Assembly (NCBI GenBank): GCA_023700885.1 | Contig: JAMPYA010000028.1 | Span: 1-16,697 of the forward strand | Direction of reading: 5' to 3' | Length of the DNA: 16,697 nt | Source of the DNA: Flavobacteriaceae bacterium | Lineage (GTDB): Bacteria > Bacteroidota > Bacteroidia > Flavobacteriales > Flavobacteriaceae | Shown: positions 1 through 8,103 of the stretch, piece after piece | Layout: the number at the start of each line of letters is the position of its first letter | Position numbering within the stretch: position 1 is the stretch's first letter | The notes under the pieces: model-generated | Database searches by the model: none | What the model was told of the DNA's origin: nothing | The model's input: only the letters and a program-made list of their open reading frames with translations | Position numbers and translations under genes: made by a program

Positions 1-2
1 AG

Positions 3-869
3 CCAACTATGAGTATGCTATTTACCATTAATAACTCACCTTTTTATGGTAAAGATGGTAAGTTCGTTACTTCTAGACATCTTAGAGATCGATTATTTAA
101 AGAGACTGAAAAAAACCTGGCCTTACGTGTTGAAGAAACAGATACCGAAGATAAATTCAATGTTTTCGGAAGAGGAATTTTACATCTCTCAGTTTTAATT
201 GAAACAATGCGTAGAGAAGGTTATGAATTACAAGTAGGCAGACCTCAGGTAATTATAAAAGAAATTGATGGCAAAAAACATGAACCTTATGAAATTTTAG
301 TAATTGATGTTCCAGAATCCGGAGCCAGTAAAGCCATCAATTTAGTGACTTTACGTAAAGGCGATTTGCTAATAATGGAACCAAAAGGTGATTTACAACA
401 TTTAGAGTTTGATATACCTTCACGTTTTTTAATTGGTTTGAGAAACAAATTATTGACTGCAACTCAAGGAGAAGCTATTATAAATCACCGTTTAAGAGGT
501 TTTGATTTACATAAAGGTGATTTAAATCCAAATGTAAATGGTGCTATAATTTCTACAGAAACGGGTAAAGCAACTGCTTATGCTATTGATAGACTGCAAG
601 ATAGAGGTAAATTTTTTATAGATCCTAATCAAGAAATTTATAAAGGTCAGGTAGTTGGAGAAACCAACCGACAAGAAGATATGGCTGTTAATTTAATCAA
701 AGGAAAAAAATTATCAAACGTTAGAGCTTCCGGAACAGATGATAGCGTAAAAATATTTCCAAAAATAGATTTTTCTTTAGAAGAATTTATGGAATACATA
801 AAAGATGATGAATACCTTGAAGTTACTCCCAAAACGATGCGACTTCGAAAGATTAATTTCATTGGATAA
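3..869 (+). CDS. typA: Translational GTPase TypA/BipA, C-terminal half (5' truncated by window)
   Basis: Ribosome-associated GTPase of the EF-G/LepA superfamily, involved in 50S assembly and in growth under cold or stress. Only the last ~289 residues are here. The frame is open to the left edge (Pro-Thr before the first ATG at 9 continues the family motif), so the ATG at 9 is internal and the G domain lies outside the window. Visible are the NNSPF...GKFVTSR segment, the EF-G III-like RVEET...GRGILHLSVLIETMRREG block, the EF-G V-like part beginning with EPYE, and the TypA-specific C-terminal domain with LQDRGK, GKKLSNVRASGTD and a DDEYLEVTP end. It ends at the usual place, without the short basic tail of E. 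coli BipA. A strong terminator follows within 6 nt. Identity is secure. Confidence 0.97.
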   Translation, partial: PTMSMLFTINNSPFYGKDGKFVTSRHLRDRLFKETEKNLALRVEETDTEDKFNVFGRGILHLSVLIETMRREGYELQVGRPQVIIKEIDGKKHEPYEILVIDVPESGASKAINLVTLRKGDLLIMEPKGDLQHLEFDIPSRFLIGLRNKLLTATQGEAIINHRLRGFDLHKGDLNPNVNGAIISTETGKATAYAIDRLQDRGKFFIDPNQEIYKGQVVGETNRQEDMAVNLIKGKKLSNVRASGTDDSVKIFPKIDFSLEEFMEYIKDDEYLEVTPKTMRLRKINFIG

Positions 870-874
870 ATTAT

Positions 875-902
875 AAAAAGCTGTAAGAAATTACAGCTTT
901 TT
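875..902 (+). terminator. Rho-independent terminator of typA
   Basis: A 12-bp perfect stem (875-886 with 891-902) closes a GAAA tetraloop (887-890). The core is AGCTGTAA/TTACAGCT, and its 3' arm runs into a T-tract at 898-903. It lies 6 nt after the typA stop and separates typA from the next gene. Confidence 0.9.
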
Positions 903-920
903 TGTTACTCTAAATTGTTA

Positions 921-936
921 TAATATTGTAGCTTTA
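921..936 (+). promoter_or_regulatory. Possible Bacteroidetes -7 box for the LTA-synthase-like gene
   Basis: TAATATTG (921-928) and TAGCTTTA (929-936) both approach the Bacteroidetes -7 consensus TAnnTTTG. They lie 11-26 nt before the ATG at 947, which would imply a very short leader. No clear -33 box was found. The call is by eye in very AT-rich DNA. Confidence 0.3.
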
Positions 937-946
937 ATTTTATAGC

Positions 947-3376
947 ATGAAAATTTTAGATAAAATATCAACATTTCGATTATACATTATCCTTTTTATA
1001 GCTTTTGCTTTAAGTTTATGGATTATCAATATAGGAGGTTTCTTAGGATTACAATCTAAAGGTGTAATAATAAATAACTTTTTAGTACTAACACTTTATT
1101 CTTTTATAAACAATTTCTTTTTCGCTATAATTTTTGGATTATTATTTTTCCCAATCTATTTAATATTGAGCAAAAAAAGTAACGCCTTTGCTTTAAAAAT
1201 TGTTGGATTCATTTCAGTAGTTGTTCTATTTATAGAATTGTCATTAATTAAATACAATTTAATAACCCTCATACTTTTAGGAGGAGATTTATGGGGCTAT
1301 TCATTTAGCGATATAACCACAACTGCATCTGCATCTAACGAATATAATTTATCTTTTCTTTGGCCATTTTTTGTTTTACCGGCTTTAGTTTATATTTTAT
1401 TTATAGTAATTAAAAAAACTTTAACCGAGAGAATTATCAGTCCATTAATACTTCTTTTAATTTTATCAGTAATAATTTTAAAATTTTCATTATCAGAAGT
1501 TTCAGCTAAAGAAAATCAAAATAAATTTTCATTCCTAATTATAGATACCATTCGTGTTTTTGGTGAAAAAAACTCCAATATAGAATTTAAAGTTAATTCA
1601 GATAAACCATATCCATTATTACAATCCATAGAACAAACAAATGATGTTTTAGACCCATTTTTTAATGAGAATACTGAAAAACCAAATATTGTTATTTTAA
1701 TAATTGAAGGTTTAGGCAGCAATTTTACAGGAATTGATGCAGAATATAAAGGATTTACACCATTTTTAGACTCACTTCAACAAAAGTCTTTATATTGGAA
1801 AAATACGGTTAGTATAACAGGAAGAACCTTTGGAGTTATTCCTTCTATTTTAGGTTCATTACCATTAGGTGATGAAGGATTTCTAGAAGTCAAAGAAACT
1901 CCATCTCATATATCTTTAATAACAGCTTTAAAAGAATTAAATTATTCATCTTCATACTTTACAGGAAGCGATTCTAGTTTTGATAGAATCATCAATTTTA
2001 TAGAATATCAAGGAACCGACTTAATTGTTGATCAAAAATCTTTTGGTGATGGATATTCTAAAACAGTAACAAAAGAAAAAAATTTTTCATGGGGTTATGC
2101 CGATGGCGAATTATATAAAAAAGCATTATCAGTATTAGATAACCAATCAAAACCACGATTGGAAATATACTTAACGGTAACTAATCATGAACCTTTTAGT
2201 TTTCCAAATAGCACATCTTATCTTAAAAAAGTAGAAAGTAAAATAAAGAGTGGTATATACAGTGAAAATCAAAAAAAAGTCATCAAAAAGAGTCCAGAAA
2301 TATTTGCAAGCTTAATATATGTTGATCAATCTTTAAAAGAGTTTTTTAAGGCTTATCAAAAAAGAACTGATTACGCAAATACCATATTTATAATTACCGG
2401 AGATCATCGATTAATACCAATTCCTCAAAAAGATAATTTAAGTAGATTTCATGTACCATTAATTATCTACAGCCCATTATTAAAAAAGCCAAAACAATTT
2501 GAATCTATAGTTTCTCATTCAGATATAACACCTAGTATTATTGCTTTTTTACATAATCGTTTTAGATTTGAAAGTTTAAAAGAAACTGCTTGGTTAAGTG
2601 TAGGTTTGGATACTGTTTCAAACTTTAGAGGCACAAAAGAAATTCCGTTAATGCGCTATAAAGGAGCAATTAACGATTTTATTTATAAAAACTATTTTTA
2701 TACCGATAACACTTTATATCAAATCGATAAAAATTTTGATTTGACTAAAATTTCAGATTCTAAATTAGAAGACGAAGTAAAACAATCATTTCAATATCAT
2801 AAGAGTTTAAATCAATATTTAGTCTCTCAAAATAAAATTTATCCAGATTCTTTAAAAACATTTAAAGTTCATAAATTTGAGTTTACCCAACAACAGCTCA
2901 AAAATATTGAAAGCAAAACAAAAGATAAAAATCCAGATGAACAGTTTGTTATTGCTAGAGATTTAGCCCATAATGGCAAACGAGAAGAGGCAAGATTAAT
3001 TTGTAATTATATATTAAATGAATTTCCAAACCATAGTGATGTCAGAATATTAAAAGGAAGAACCTTAGCTTGGGATGGCAAATATGAGGCCGCTGAACCT
3101 GAATTTTTAAAAGTAATTAAAAAGGATCCATATTATGATGATGCTTATTTAGCACTTTTAGATTTATATTGGTGGAGTGAGCAAGATGCAAAATCATTGA
3201 ATCTTATCAAAAAAGATGTACTGGTAAATATTACAAATCCAGAAATAAGTTTTAAATTGGCGAAAGCAAATTTTAGAATGAATAATGCTAAGAGAGCTAA
3301 AGTAATATTGGATAGTATTATAAAAATATATCCTCAAAACCAAGAATTCAAAACTTTTAGAGAAACTTTAAAGTAG
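947..3376 (+). CDS. LTA-synthase/sulfatase-type membrane phosphotransferase with C-terminal TPR
   Basis: 809 residues. About five N-terminal TM helices (roughly 12-32, 45-72, 80-110, 135-158, 165-185) precede a periplasmic alkaline-phosphatase-superfamily domain (~245-600). Residues matching the LTA synthase active site are present: Glu254 in LIIEG, nucleophile Thr294 in TGRTFG, His414 in TNHEPF, and Asp486-His487 in TGDHR. This fits transfer or cleavage of phospho-groups such as glycerol phosphate from lipid onto an envelope acceptor, as in the LtaS/OpgB families; the true substrate is unknown. Unlike classical LtaS, residues ~664-809 form a TPR domain that closely resembles the N-terminal TPR of the next gene. 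Stop TAG at 3374 is in frame with that gene, 6 nt before its TTG start. The family is clear; the role is inferred. Confidence 0.85.
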   Translation: MKILDKISTFRLYIILFIAFALSLWIINIGGFLGLQSKGVIINNFLVLTLYSFINNFFFAIIFGLLFFPIYLILSKKSNAFALKIVGFISVVVLFIELSLIKYNLITLILLGGDLWGYSFSDITTTASASNEYNLSFLWPFFVLPALVYILFIVIKKTLTERIISPLILLLILSVIILKFSLSEVSAKENQNKFSFLIIDTIRVFGEKNSNIEFKVNSDKPYPLLQSIEQTNDVLDPFFNENTEKPNIVILIIEGLGSNFTGIDAEYKGFTPFLDSLQQKSLYWKNTVSITGRTFGVIPSILGSLPLGDEGFLEVKETPSHISLITALKELNYSSSYFTGSDSSFDRIINFIEYQGTDLIVDQKSFGDGYSKTVTKEKNFSWGYADGELYKKALSVLDNQSKPRLEIYLTVTNHEPFSFPNSTSYLKKVESKIKSGIYSENQKKVIKKSPEIFASLIYVDQSLKEFFKAYQKRTDYANTIFIITGDHRLIPIPQKDNLSRFHVPLIIYSPLLKKPKQFESIVSHSDITPSIIAFLHNRFRFESLKETAWLSVGLDTVSNFRGTKEIPLMRYKGAINDFIYKNYFYTDNTLYQIDKNFDLTKISDSKLEDEVKQSFQYHKSLNQYLVSQNKIYPDSLKTFKVHKFEFTQQQLKNIESKTKDKNPDEQFVIARDLAHNGKREEARLICNYILNEFPNHSDVRILKGRTLAWDGKYEAAEPEFLKVIKKDPYYDDAYLALLDLYWWSEQDAKSLNLIKKDVLVNITNPEISFKLAKANFRMNNAKRAKVILDSIIKIYPQNQEFKTFRETLK

Positions 3377-3382
3377 TTTATT

Positions 3383-4642
3383 TTGAAAAAAAATCTCTCC
3401 ACTTTCGTCTTATCACTTTTATTTACTGGTTTTATCTTTGCCCAAGATCCAGTTTTTCAAGGAAATCCAGATAAATCTTTTGCAAATGCCAGAGCGTTAG
3501 CTTTTAATTCTGAGCGTGCAAAAGCTCAAGATACTTTAAAGTTTATTTTAACTAAATATCCTAATTATCATGATATTAGATCATTTTTAGCAAGTACCTA
3601 TTCTTGGGATAAAAAATATAAAGAAGCACGAGTTGAGTTTGATTATATTCTTGAAATAGCTCCTAAAAGGAAAGATACCTGGGTTGCTACTATCAACAAT
3701 GAATTATGGGCAGAAAATCCGCAAAAAGCTTTAGATAAAGTAAATACGGCTTTAACTCACTTTGAAAATGATGAGGACTTATTGTATTTAAAAGTCAAAT
3801 CTCTAGAAAATAATAGGAGGGAAGAAGATGCTATGTTAATTTTAGATAACTTAACAAGACAAAATCCAAATAACCAAAAAGCACAAGATTATAAAACTTC
3901 TTTAACGCAAAAAATTAGTTTCAATTCAATCGGAATTAGCTCTACATTAAATTTATACTCTGATATTTTTGATCCTGCTCAGGAATACGCTGTCAAAATA
4001 GGTCGAAAAACCAGATACGGAAGTATTATTGGTAAAGTAAATATTGATAATCGTTTTAGCACTACAGGAGCACAATTTGAAATTGATGCTTATCCTAAAA
4101 TTGCAAAAGGTGTATATGCTTATTTAAATTTTGGTTATTCTAACACAAAATTATTTCCAGATTATAGACATGGAGGAGAATTACATTTCTCTTTACCCTT
4201 AAGTATGGATGCTTCTTTCGGTTACAGAGCATTACATTTTGACACTAGTACCACTAAAATGTTTACCGGCTCTCTTGGACTTTATAGTGGTAATTATTAT
4301 TTTTCATTTAGACCATATTTTACTCCAAATGAAGCAGGAACTAGTAAATCAGGAACTATTAGTATTAGAAAGTACAGTTCTGATGAAGATAATTATTTAG
4401 GAGTTTCATTTGGAATGGGTTACTCTCCAGAAATAGACGATTTTGATCCAGTTCTCAATCAAGATATTATCATTGATTTAAAATCACAATCTGGAAATAT
4501 AAACTATAATTTTACCTCAAAATCTAAAAAACATGCTTGGGGAACTAAATTTGGATTAACACATAGAGAAAAAAGTTTTAGTCCTGATTCTTATATCTGG
4601 ATTTATTCACTAGGACTAAATTGGGAAGTCAGATATCGTTAA
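3383..4642 (+). CDS. YaiO-family outer-membrane beta-barrel protein with N-terminal TPR
   Basis: 419 residues. The TTG at 3383 is chosen because it begins a good signal peptide (MKKNLSTFVLSLLFTGFIFAQ, probable cleavage near residue 20) and an in-frame stop lies 9 nt upstream, with no ATG available. Residues ~25-165 are TPR-like helices (AR.LA.N..R..A, WDKKY.EAR.EF). Residues ~178-419 show alternating aromatic/hydrophobic strands typical of a barrel, ending on an aromatic-rich final strand (WIYSLGLNWEVRYR). TPR plus barrel is the YaiO plan and recalls the PgaA exporter layout, so an envelope-polymer export or anchoring role is plausible. Translational coupling to the upstream enzyme is likely given the 6-nt gap and weak start. 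Known: the family fold. Inferred: partnership with the LtaS-like enzyme. Confidence 0.85.
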   Translation: MKKNLSTFVLSLLFTGFIFAQDPVFQGNPDKSFANARALAFNSERAKAQDTLKFILTKYPNYHDIRSFLASTYSWDKKYKEARVEFDYILEIAPKRKDTWVATINNELWAENPQKALDKVNTALTHFENDEDLLYLKVKSLENNRREEDAMLILDNLTRQNPNNQKAQDYKTSLTQKISFNSIGISSTLNLYSDIFDPAQEYAVKIGRKTRYGSIIGKVNIDNRFSTTGAQFEIDAYPKIAKGVYAYLNFGYSNTKLFPDYRHGGELHFSLPLSMDASFGYRALHFDTSTTKMFTGSLGLYSGNYYFSFRPYFTPNEAGTSKSGTISIRKYSSDEDNYLGVSFGMGYSPEIDDFDPVLNQDIIIDLKSQSGNINYNFTSKSKKHAWGTKFGLTHREKSFSPDSYIWIYSLGLNWEVRYR

Positions 4643-4661
4643 ATATTGAAATAACTTCTAT

Positions 4662-4679
4662 TTTGATAGAATTATCAAA
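4662..4679. other. Short perfect dyad after the barrel gene
   Basis: TTTGATA (4662-4668) and TATCAAA (4673-4679) flank GAAT, 20 nt after the stop at 4642. No T-tract follows, so it is at best a weak terminator or an operator. Its TGA and TCA are 8 nt apart, so it does not fit the TGA-N6-TCA pattern found further right. Confidence 0.35.
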
Positions 4680-4770
4680 TTACTGCATTAATTTTATCAA
4701 TTAATTTTATAAAACTCTTTAAGATTAATAAATTATTTTTATACTTATTAAAATTAAAATTTAAATATTT

Positions 4771-5349
4771 ATGAAAAATAAGTTTATAAAAATGAATTTT
4801 TTACTTTTTGTTGGACTATTAATAGTTTCATTTACAAGTCTTAAAGTAGAAAAAAAGGTAGTAGATACCTCTAAGAGCACTATTGAATGGTTAGGTACCA
4901 AAGTAACCGGAAAACATAACGGAACGATTAAATTAAAATCTGGTTTTTTAAATTTTCAGGATAAAAAATTAGTAGGAGGTGAGTTTGTAGTTGATATGAC
5001 AACCATTATTTGTACTGATTTACAGGGTGAATATAAAGGAAAATTAGAAAAACATTTATCTTCTGATGATTTTTTTGGTGTTGCAACTTTCCCAGAAGCT
5101 AACTTCAAAACAACAAAAGTTGCTGCAATTAGCCCAAATAAATATAAATTAACCGGTGATTTAACAATTAAAGGGAAAACATTAGAACATTCATTTACAC
5201 TAGATTTTGAAAAAAATCAAGCAACTGGAACTATTGTAATTGATCGCTCTAAATATGATATCCGCTACGGTTCTGGTAGTTTTTTTGATAATTTAGGAGA
5301 TAAAACAATTCATGACAATTTTGAATTAAAAGTACTGTTAGTTTTCTAA
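4771..5349 (+). CDS. YceI-family periplasmic protein (copy 1)
   Basis: 192 residues. An N-terminal signal peptide or anchor (hydrophobic core at ~9-22, FLLFVGLLIVSF; no lipobox Cys) is followed by a YceI beta-barrel domain of lipocalin-like fold. Landmarks are DTSKSTIEWLGTKVTGKHNG at the start, GGEFVVDM, HLSSDDFF, FPEANFK, KLTGDLTIKGKTLEH and IVIDRSKYDIRYGSGSFF. YceI proteins bind isoprenoid-type lipids and are often stress-induced; the ligand here is unknown. An in-frame ATG at residue 8 is an alternative start but would shorten the positively charged n-region. It forms a tandem pair with the gene at 5687 (about half identical by eye), and both end in nearly the same terminator. No convincing promoter box was found in the 128-nt upstream gap. 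Confidence 0.92.
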   Translation: MKNKFIKMNFLLFVGLLIVSFTSLKVEKKVVDTSKSTIEWLGTKVTGKHNGTIKLKSGFLNFQDKKLVGGEFVVDMTTIICTDLQGEYKGKLEKHLSSDDFFGVATFPEANFKTTKVAAISPNKYKLTGDLTIKGKTLEHSFTLDFEKNQATGTIVIDRSKYDIRYGSGSFFDNLGDKTIHDNFELKVLLVF

Positions 5350-5371
5350 ATTAATATTAACCAAATTATAT

Positions 5372-5401
5372 AAAACCATTAGTGATACTAATGGTTTTTT
5401 T
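5372..5401 (+). terminator. Terminator of YceI copy 1
   Basis: The 12-bp perfect stem AAAACCATTAGT (5372-5383) / ACTAATGGTTTT (5387-5398) has a GAT loop and runs into T's to 5401. It is almost identical to the terminator of the second YceI gene (6295-6322). Confidence 0.9.
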
Positions 5402-5686
5402 ATGATTCTAATTTGTTATTTTATTAATTATAGACAAATTAAATAATCAATATCACTATTTTTTATAACTATTTTTATCTATTTGATATTTATTTAATTA
5501 CATTAGGTGAAATTTAGATTAACAGATTTTTAAACTAAATTTGGATACTTATAATTGCTAAAATTTTACTATTATGAAACGCCTAAGACAATTTTAATTG
5601 ACACACTAGGTATATGATTATGGGCGTTCCATCTGACAAATAAAATATATAGTGAGCTTGTCTAACTAAACAATAAAAATAAACAG
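5402..5686. other. Intergenic region between the two YceI genes
   Basis: No ORF of note. Positions 5578-5663 stand out from the AT-rich surroundings. AACGCC (5578-5583) can pair with GGCGTT (5623-5628). CAATT/AATTG (5589-5593, 5596-5600) lies inside that loop. AGACAA (5586-5591) could pair with TTGTCT (5658-5663), giving a possible pseudoknot topology. No promoter box or terminator was assigned. It could be the 5' leader of the second YceI gene or leftover duplication sequence. Confidence 0.3.
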
Positions 5687-6274
5687 ATGAAAAAGCACAT
5701 TTATAATTCGTTTATTATTTTAATAATAGGTACAATTTTAGTATCGTTTACTGCTAGTAATAAAGTAGATAAGAAAGTGATTGACACTTCAAAAAGCAAG
5801 ATTGAATGGTTTGGAGCCAAAATTACAGGCAAACACAACGGAACCATAAATTTGAAATCTGGATTTTTTTTATTTGAGGATAAAAAATTAATTGGGGGCG
5901 AATTTGTTGTTGACATGAATACAATTGTATGTCTTGATTTAAATGATAAAATTGAACTCAAAAAAAGATTGGAATCAGATTTAAATTCTGACAATTTTTT
6001 TAATGTTTCAAAATATCCTGAGTCAAAATTTAAAATTACTTCAATTGGTATTTTAGCCCCAAATAAATATAAAATTACAGGTGATTTAAGCATTAGAGAT
6101 TTTACGTTACCCAACTCATGTGAGATAGTTTTTGAAGGAAACAAGGCATATGGTTCAATTATAATCGATCGAACTAAATATGGTATGACCATAAGATCTG
6201 GTAGTATTTTTGAAAATTTAGGAAATAAGCTGGTTTATGATGAATTTGAATTAAAATTTGACTTTATATTCTAA
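5687..6274 (+). CDS. YceI-family periplasmic protein (copy 2, tandem paralogue)
   Basis: 195 residues. The signal peptide (hydrophobic ~8-22, SFIILIIGTILVSF) and YceI domain are collinear with copy 1: DTSKSKIEWFGAKITGKHNG, GGEFVVDM, SDNFFNVSKYPESKFK, KITGDLSIRDFTLP, IIIDRTKYGMTIRSGSIFENLG. It has a slightly longer, more charged segment around DKIELKKRLES and a divergent ITGDLSIRDFTLPNS strand, suggesting ligand divergence after duplication. A periplasmic lipid-binding role is inferred from the family. The gap from copy 1 is 337 nt with a terminator between, so the two are probably transcribed separately. Confidence 0.92.
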   Translation: MKKHIYNSFIILIIGTILVSFTASNKVDKKVIDTSKSKIEWFGAKITGKHNGTINLKSGFFLFEDKKLIGGEFVVDMNTIVCLDLNDKIELKKRLESDLNSDNFFNVSKYPESKFKITSIGILAPNKYKITGDLSIRDFTLPNSCEIVFEGNKAYGSIIIDRTKYGMTIRSGSIFENLGNKLVYDEFELKFDFIF

Positions 6275-6294
6275 TTAAAATAAAATATATTATC

Positions 6295-6322
6295 AAAACC
6301 ATTAGTAATCTAATGGTTTTTT
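6295..6322 (+). terminator. Terminator of YceI copy 2
   Basis: An 11-bp stem AAAACCATTAG (6295-6305) / CTAATGGTTTT (6310-6320) with TAAT loop, followed by TT. The stem is shared with the terminator of copy 1, so the duplicated unit probably included the 3' end. Confidence 0.88.
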
Positions 6323-6484
6323 CTATTTAGTATATTTAATATATTTAAACTATATTTACCCTAATGTTAAAATTTAAACAAATCAAACTACTTCAAATGC
6401 CTTGGGTTTTTATTCCAGGATTATAGGTTTTATTTATCTTCATTTAATATCCTTTATTCAAAATTTTAACTAAAAAACAAAATA

Positions 6485-7621
6485 ATGAAAAATATAATTG
6501 TACTAGGATCAGGCATGGTTGGAAGCGCTATAGCTATTGATCTATCTAAAAAACATAAAGTTACAGTAACAGATTTTAATCAAAAAACGTTAAATATTCT
6601 TAAACAAAAACATTCAGTAATAGAAACTATATTGCTAGATGTTAATAATTTAGAATTGTTAACAAAAACAATTACTCCTTTTGATTTAGTTATTTGTGCT
6701 GTACCCGGATTTTTGGGTTTTAAAACCTTAGAAACCATTATCAAAAGCAAAAAAAATGTAGTAGATATTTCTTTTTTTCCTGAAAATTCTTTAGAGCTCG
6801 ATTCATTAGCCAAAAAATATAATGTAACTGCAATTGTAGATTGTGGAGTCGCACCAGGAATGGACAATCTGATATTAGGACGCTATAATGAACAGCTAAA
6901 ATTAACAGATTTTGAATGTTTAGTAGGAGGATTGCCAAAAGTTAAAAAATGGCCATTCAACTATAAAGCTCCTTTTTCTCCAATAGATGTAATTGAAGAG
7001 TATACAAGACCAGCAAGATATGTAGAGCATAGTAATATAATTATCAGAGAAGCACTTACAGATGTAGAAGCAGTGCAGTTTGATAAGGTTGGAACCTTAG
7101 AATCATTTAACTCAGATGGCTTAAGATCAATAATCTACACGATGCCACATATTCCTAATATGAAAGAAAAAACATTGCGTTATCCTGGACATGTAGAATA
7201 TGTTAGAATATTAAAAGAAAGTGGTTTTTTTGATGAAAATCCCGTAAATATTGATGGTGTAAATATTTCACCATTAGAATTTACCTCAAAAATATTGTTT
7301 AAAGAGTGGAAACTAAATCCAACAGATGAAGAATTTACTGTTATGAGAGTTACAGTAAAAGGAATAGATTTGAATGGAAAACAAACTACCATAGTTTATA
7401 ATTTATTTGATGAATATAATAAGCAAACACAAACTTCATCAATGGCAAGAACAACAGGTTATACCGCTACTGCAGCAGCAAATATGTACTTAGATGGATT
7501 ATTTACAGAAAAAGGAGTTTTTCCACCAGAACTTATAGGGAAACACAAACATTGTTTTGAATATATATTAAATTACTTAAAAGAACGAAATGTAATTTAC
7601 AAAAAGGAAATAATTTCATAA
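6485..7621 (+). CDS. Saccharopine dehydrogenase family oxidoreductase
   Basis: 378 residues. The N-terminal Rossmann fold has the dinucleotide motif GSGMVG at residues 8-13 and an acidic residue ending beta-2 (VTVTD). DLVICAVPG and KNVVDISFF follow, then VDCGVAPGMDNLILG, characteristic of the saccharopine dehydrogenase/lysine 6-dehydrogenase superfamily, and a C-terminal substrate domain with SDGLRS..YTMP and ARTTGYTATAAA. Family members reduce or oxidise lysine-derived secondary amines (saccharopine, carboxynorspermidine, lysine-6-semialdehyde); sequence alone does not settle which. The thioesterase gene starts 28 nt downstream, so the two are likely co-transcribed and end at the 8071-8103 terminator. 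Superfamily is sure, substrate is not. Confidence 0.9.
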   Translation: MKNIIVLGSGMVGSAIAIDLSKKHKVTVTDFNQKTLNILKQKHSVIETILLDVNNLELLTKTITPFDLVICAVPGFLGFKTLETIIKSKKNVVDISFFPENSLELDSLAKKYNVTAIVDCGVAPGMDNLILGRYNEQLKLTDFECLVGGLPKVKKWPFNYKAPFSPIDVIEEYTRPARYVEHSNIIIREALTDVEAVQFDKVGTLESFNSDGLRSIIYTMPHIPNMKEKTLRYPGHVEYVRILKESGFFDENPVNIDGVNISPLEFTSKILFKEWKLNPTDEEFTVMRVTVKGIDLNGKQTTIVYNLFDEYNKQTQTSSMARTTGYTATAAANMYLDGLFTEKGVFPPELIGKHKHCFEYILNYLKERNVIYKKEIIS

Positions 7622-7649
7622 ATTAGTCAAAAATCATAATTAATAAAAC

Positions 7650-8045
7650 ATGGAACCATTTACAACTACCTTTAGTGTTAAAGAAAAAGATATTGACACC
7701 TTAAATCATGTAAATAATATATCATATTTAAAATGGGTACAAGAAGTATCTGGGGCTCATTGGTACAATATAACAACTCCTGAAATACAAAATCAGTATT
7801 ATTGGGTAGTTTTACGACATGAAATTGACTATCATCACCCTACTTTTTTAGATGAAGAAATTACAGCAGTTACATGGATAGGAGAATCTGAAGGTGTTAA
7901 ATCTGATCGTTTTGTTCATTTTTATTGCAAGGATAAATTGGTTTCAAGAGCTAAAACCACTTGGGGTTTAATAGATAAATCGTCTAAAAAACCCACAAAA
8001 ATTACAGATGAAATATTAAATATTTTAGAACCATTTAAAATGTAA
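7650..8045 (+). CDS. Hotdog-fold acyl-CoA thioesterase (YbgC/4HBT family)
   Basis: 131 residues, the full size of a single-hotdog 4HBT thioesterase. Near the N-terminus DIDTLNHVNNISYLKWVQE (14-32) is the family signature: the HVNN turn before the long central helix, with acidic residues at Asp14/Asp16. Later conserved points are RHEIDYHHP and RAKTTWGLID. It would hydrolyse an acyl-CoA or acyl-ACP thioester in the cytoplasm; chain preference cannot be read. It follows the saccharopine-dehydrogenase-like gene by 28 nt and is followed 25 nt later by a terminator, forming a two-gene unit. Confidence 0.9.
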   Translation: MEPFTTTFSVKEKDIDTLNHVNNISYLKWVQEVSGAHWYNITTPEIQNQYYWVVLRHEIDYHHPTFLDEEITAVTWIGESEGVKSDRFVHFYCKDKLVSRAKTTWGLIDKSSKKPTKITDEILNILEPFKM

Positions 8046-8070
8046 ACTAACAATAATATTAAATTTAAAA

Positions 8071-8103
8071 AAAAAAGGAGAATTATAGCGATTTTCCTTT
8101 TTT
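8071..8103 (+). terminator. Terminator after the thioesterase gene
   Basis: AAAAAAGGAGAA (8071-8082) pairs with TTTTCCTTTTTT (8092-8103) through a 12-bp stem with one G-T pair and a 9-nt loop. The T-rich 3' arm serves as the U-tract. Confidence 0.8.

Noticed and set aside
4662..4679. TTTGATA/TATCAAA dyad as another Fnr-like box
   Set aside because: The TGAT and ATCA halves are 6 nt apart instead of 4, there is no partner 22 bp away and no -7 box at the fixed offset.
5657..5666. GTCTAAC-like and GCCTAAG-like strings resembling integron attC ends
   Set aside because: No matching GTTRRRY end, no integrase and no cassette array; short-string coincidence.
5701..6192. 163-codon minus-strand frame across YceI copy 2
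   Set aside because: Antisense shadow of a well-supported gene, with no features of its own.
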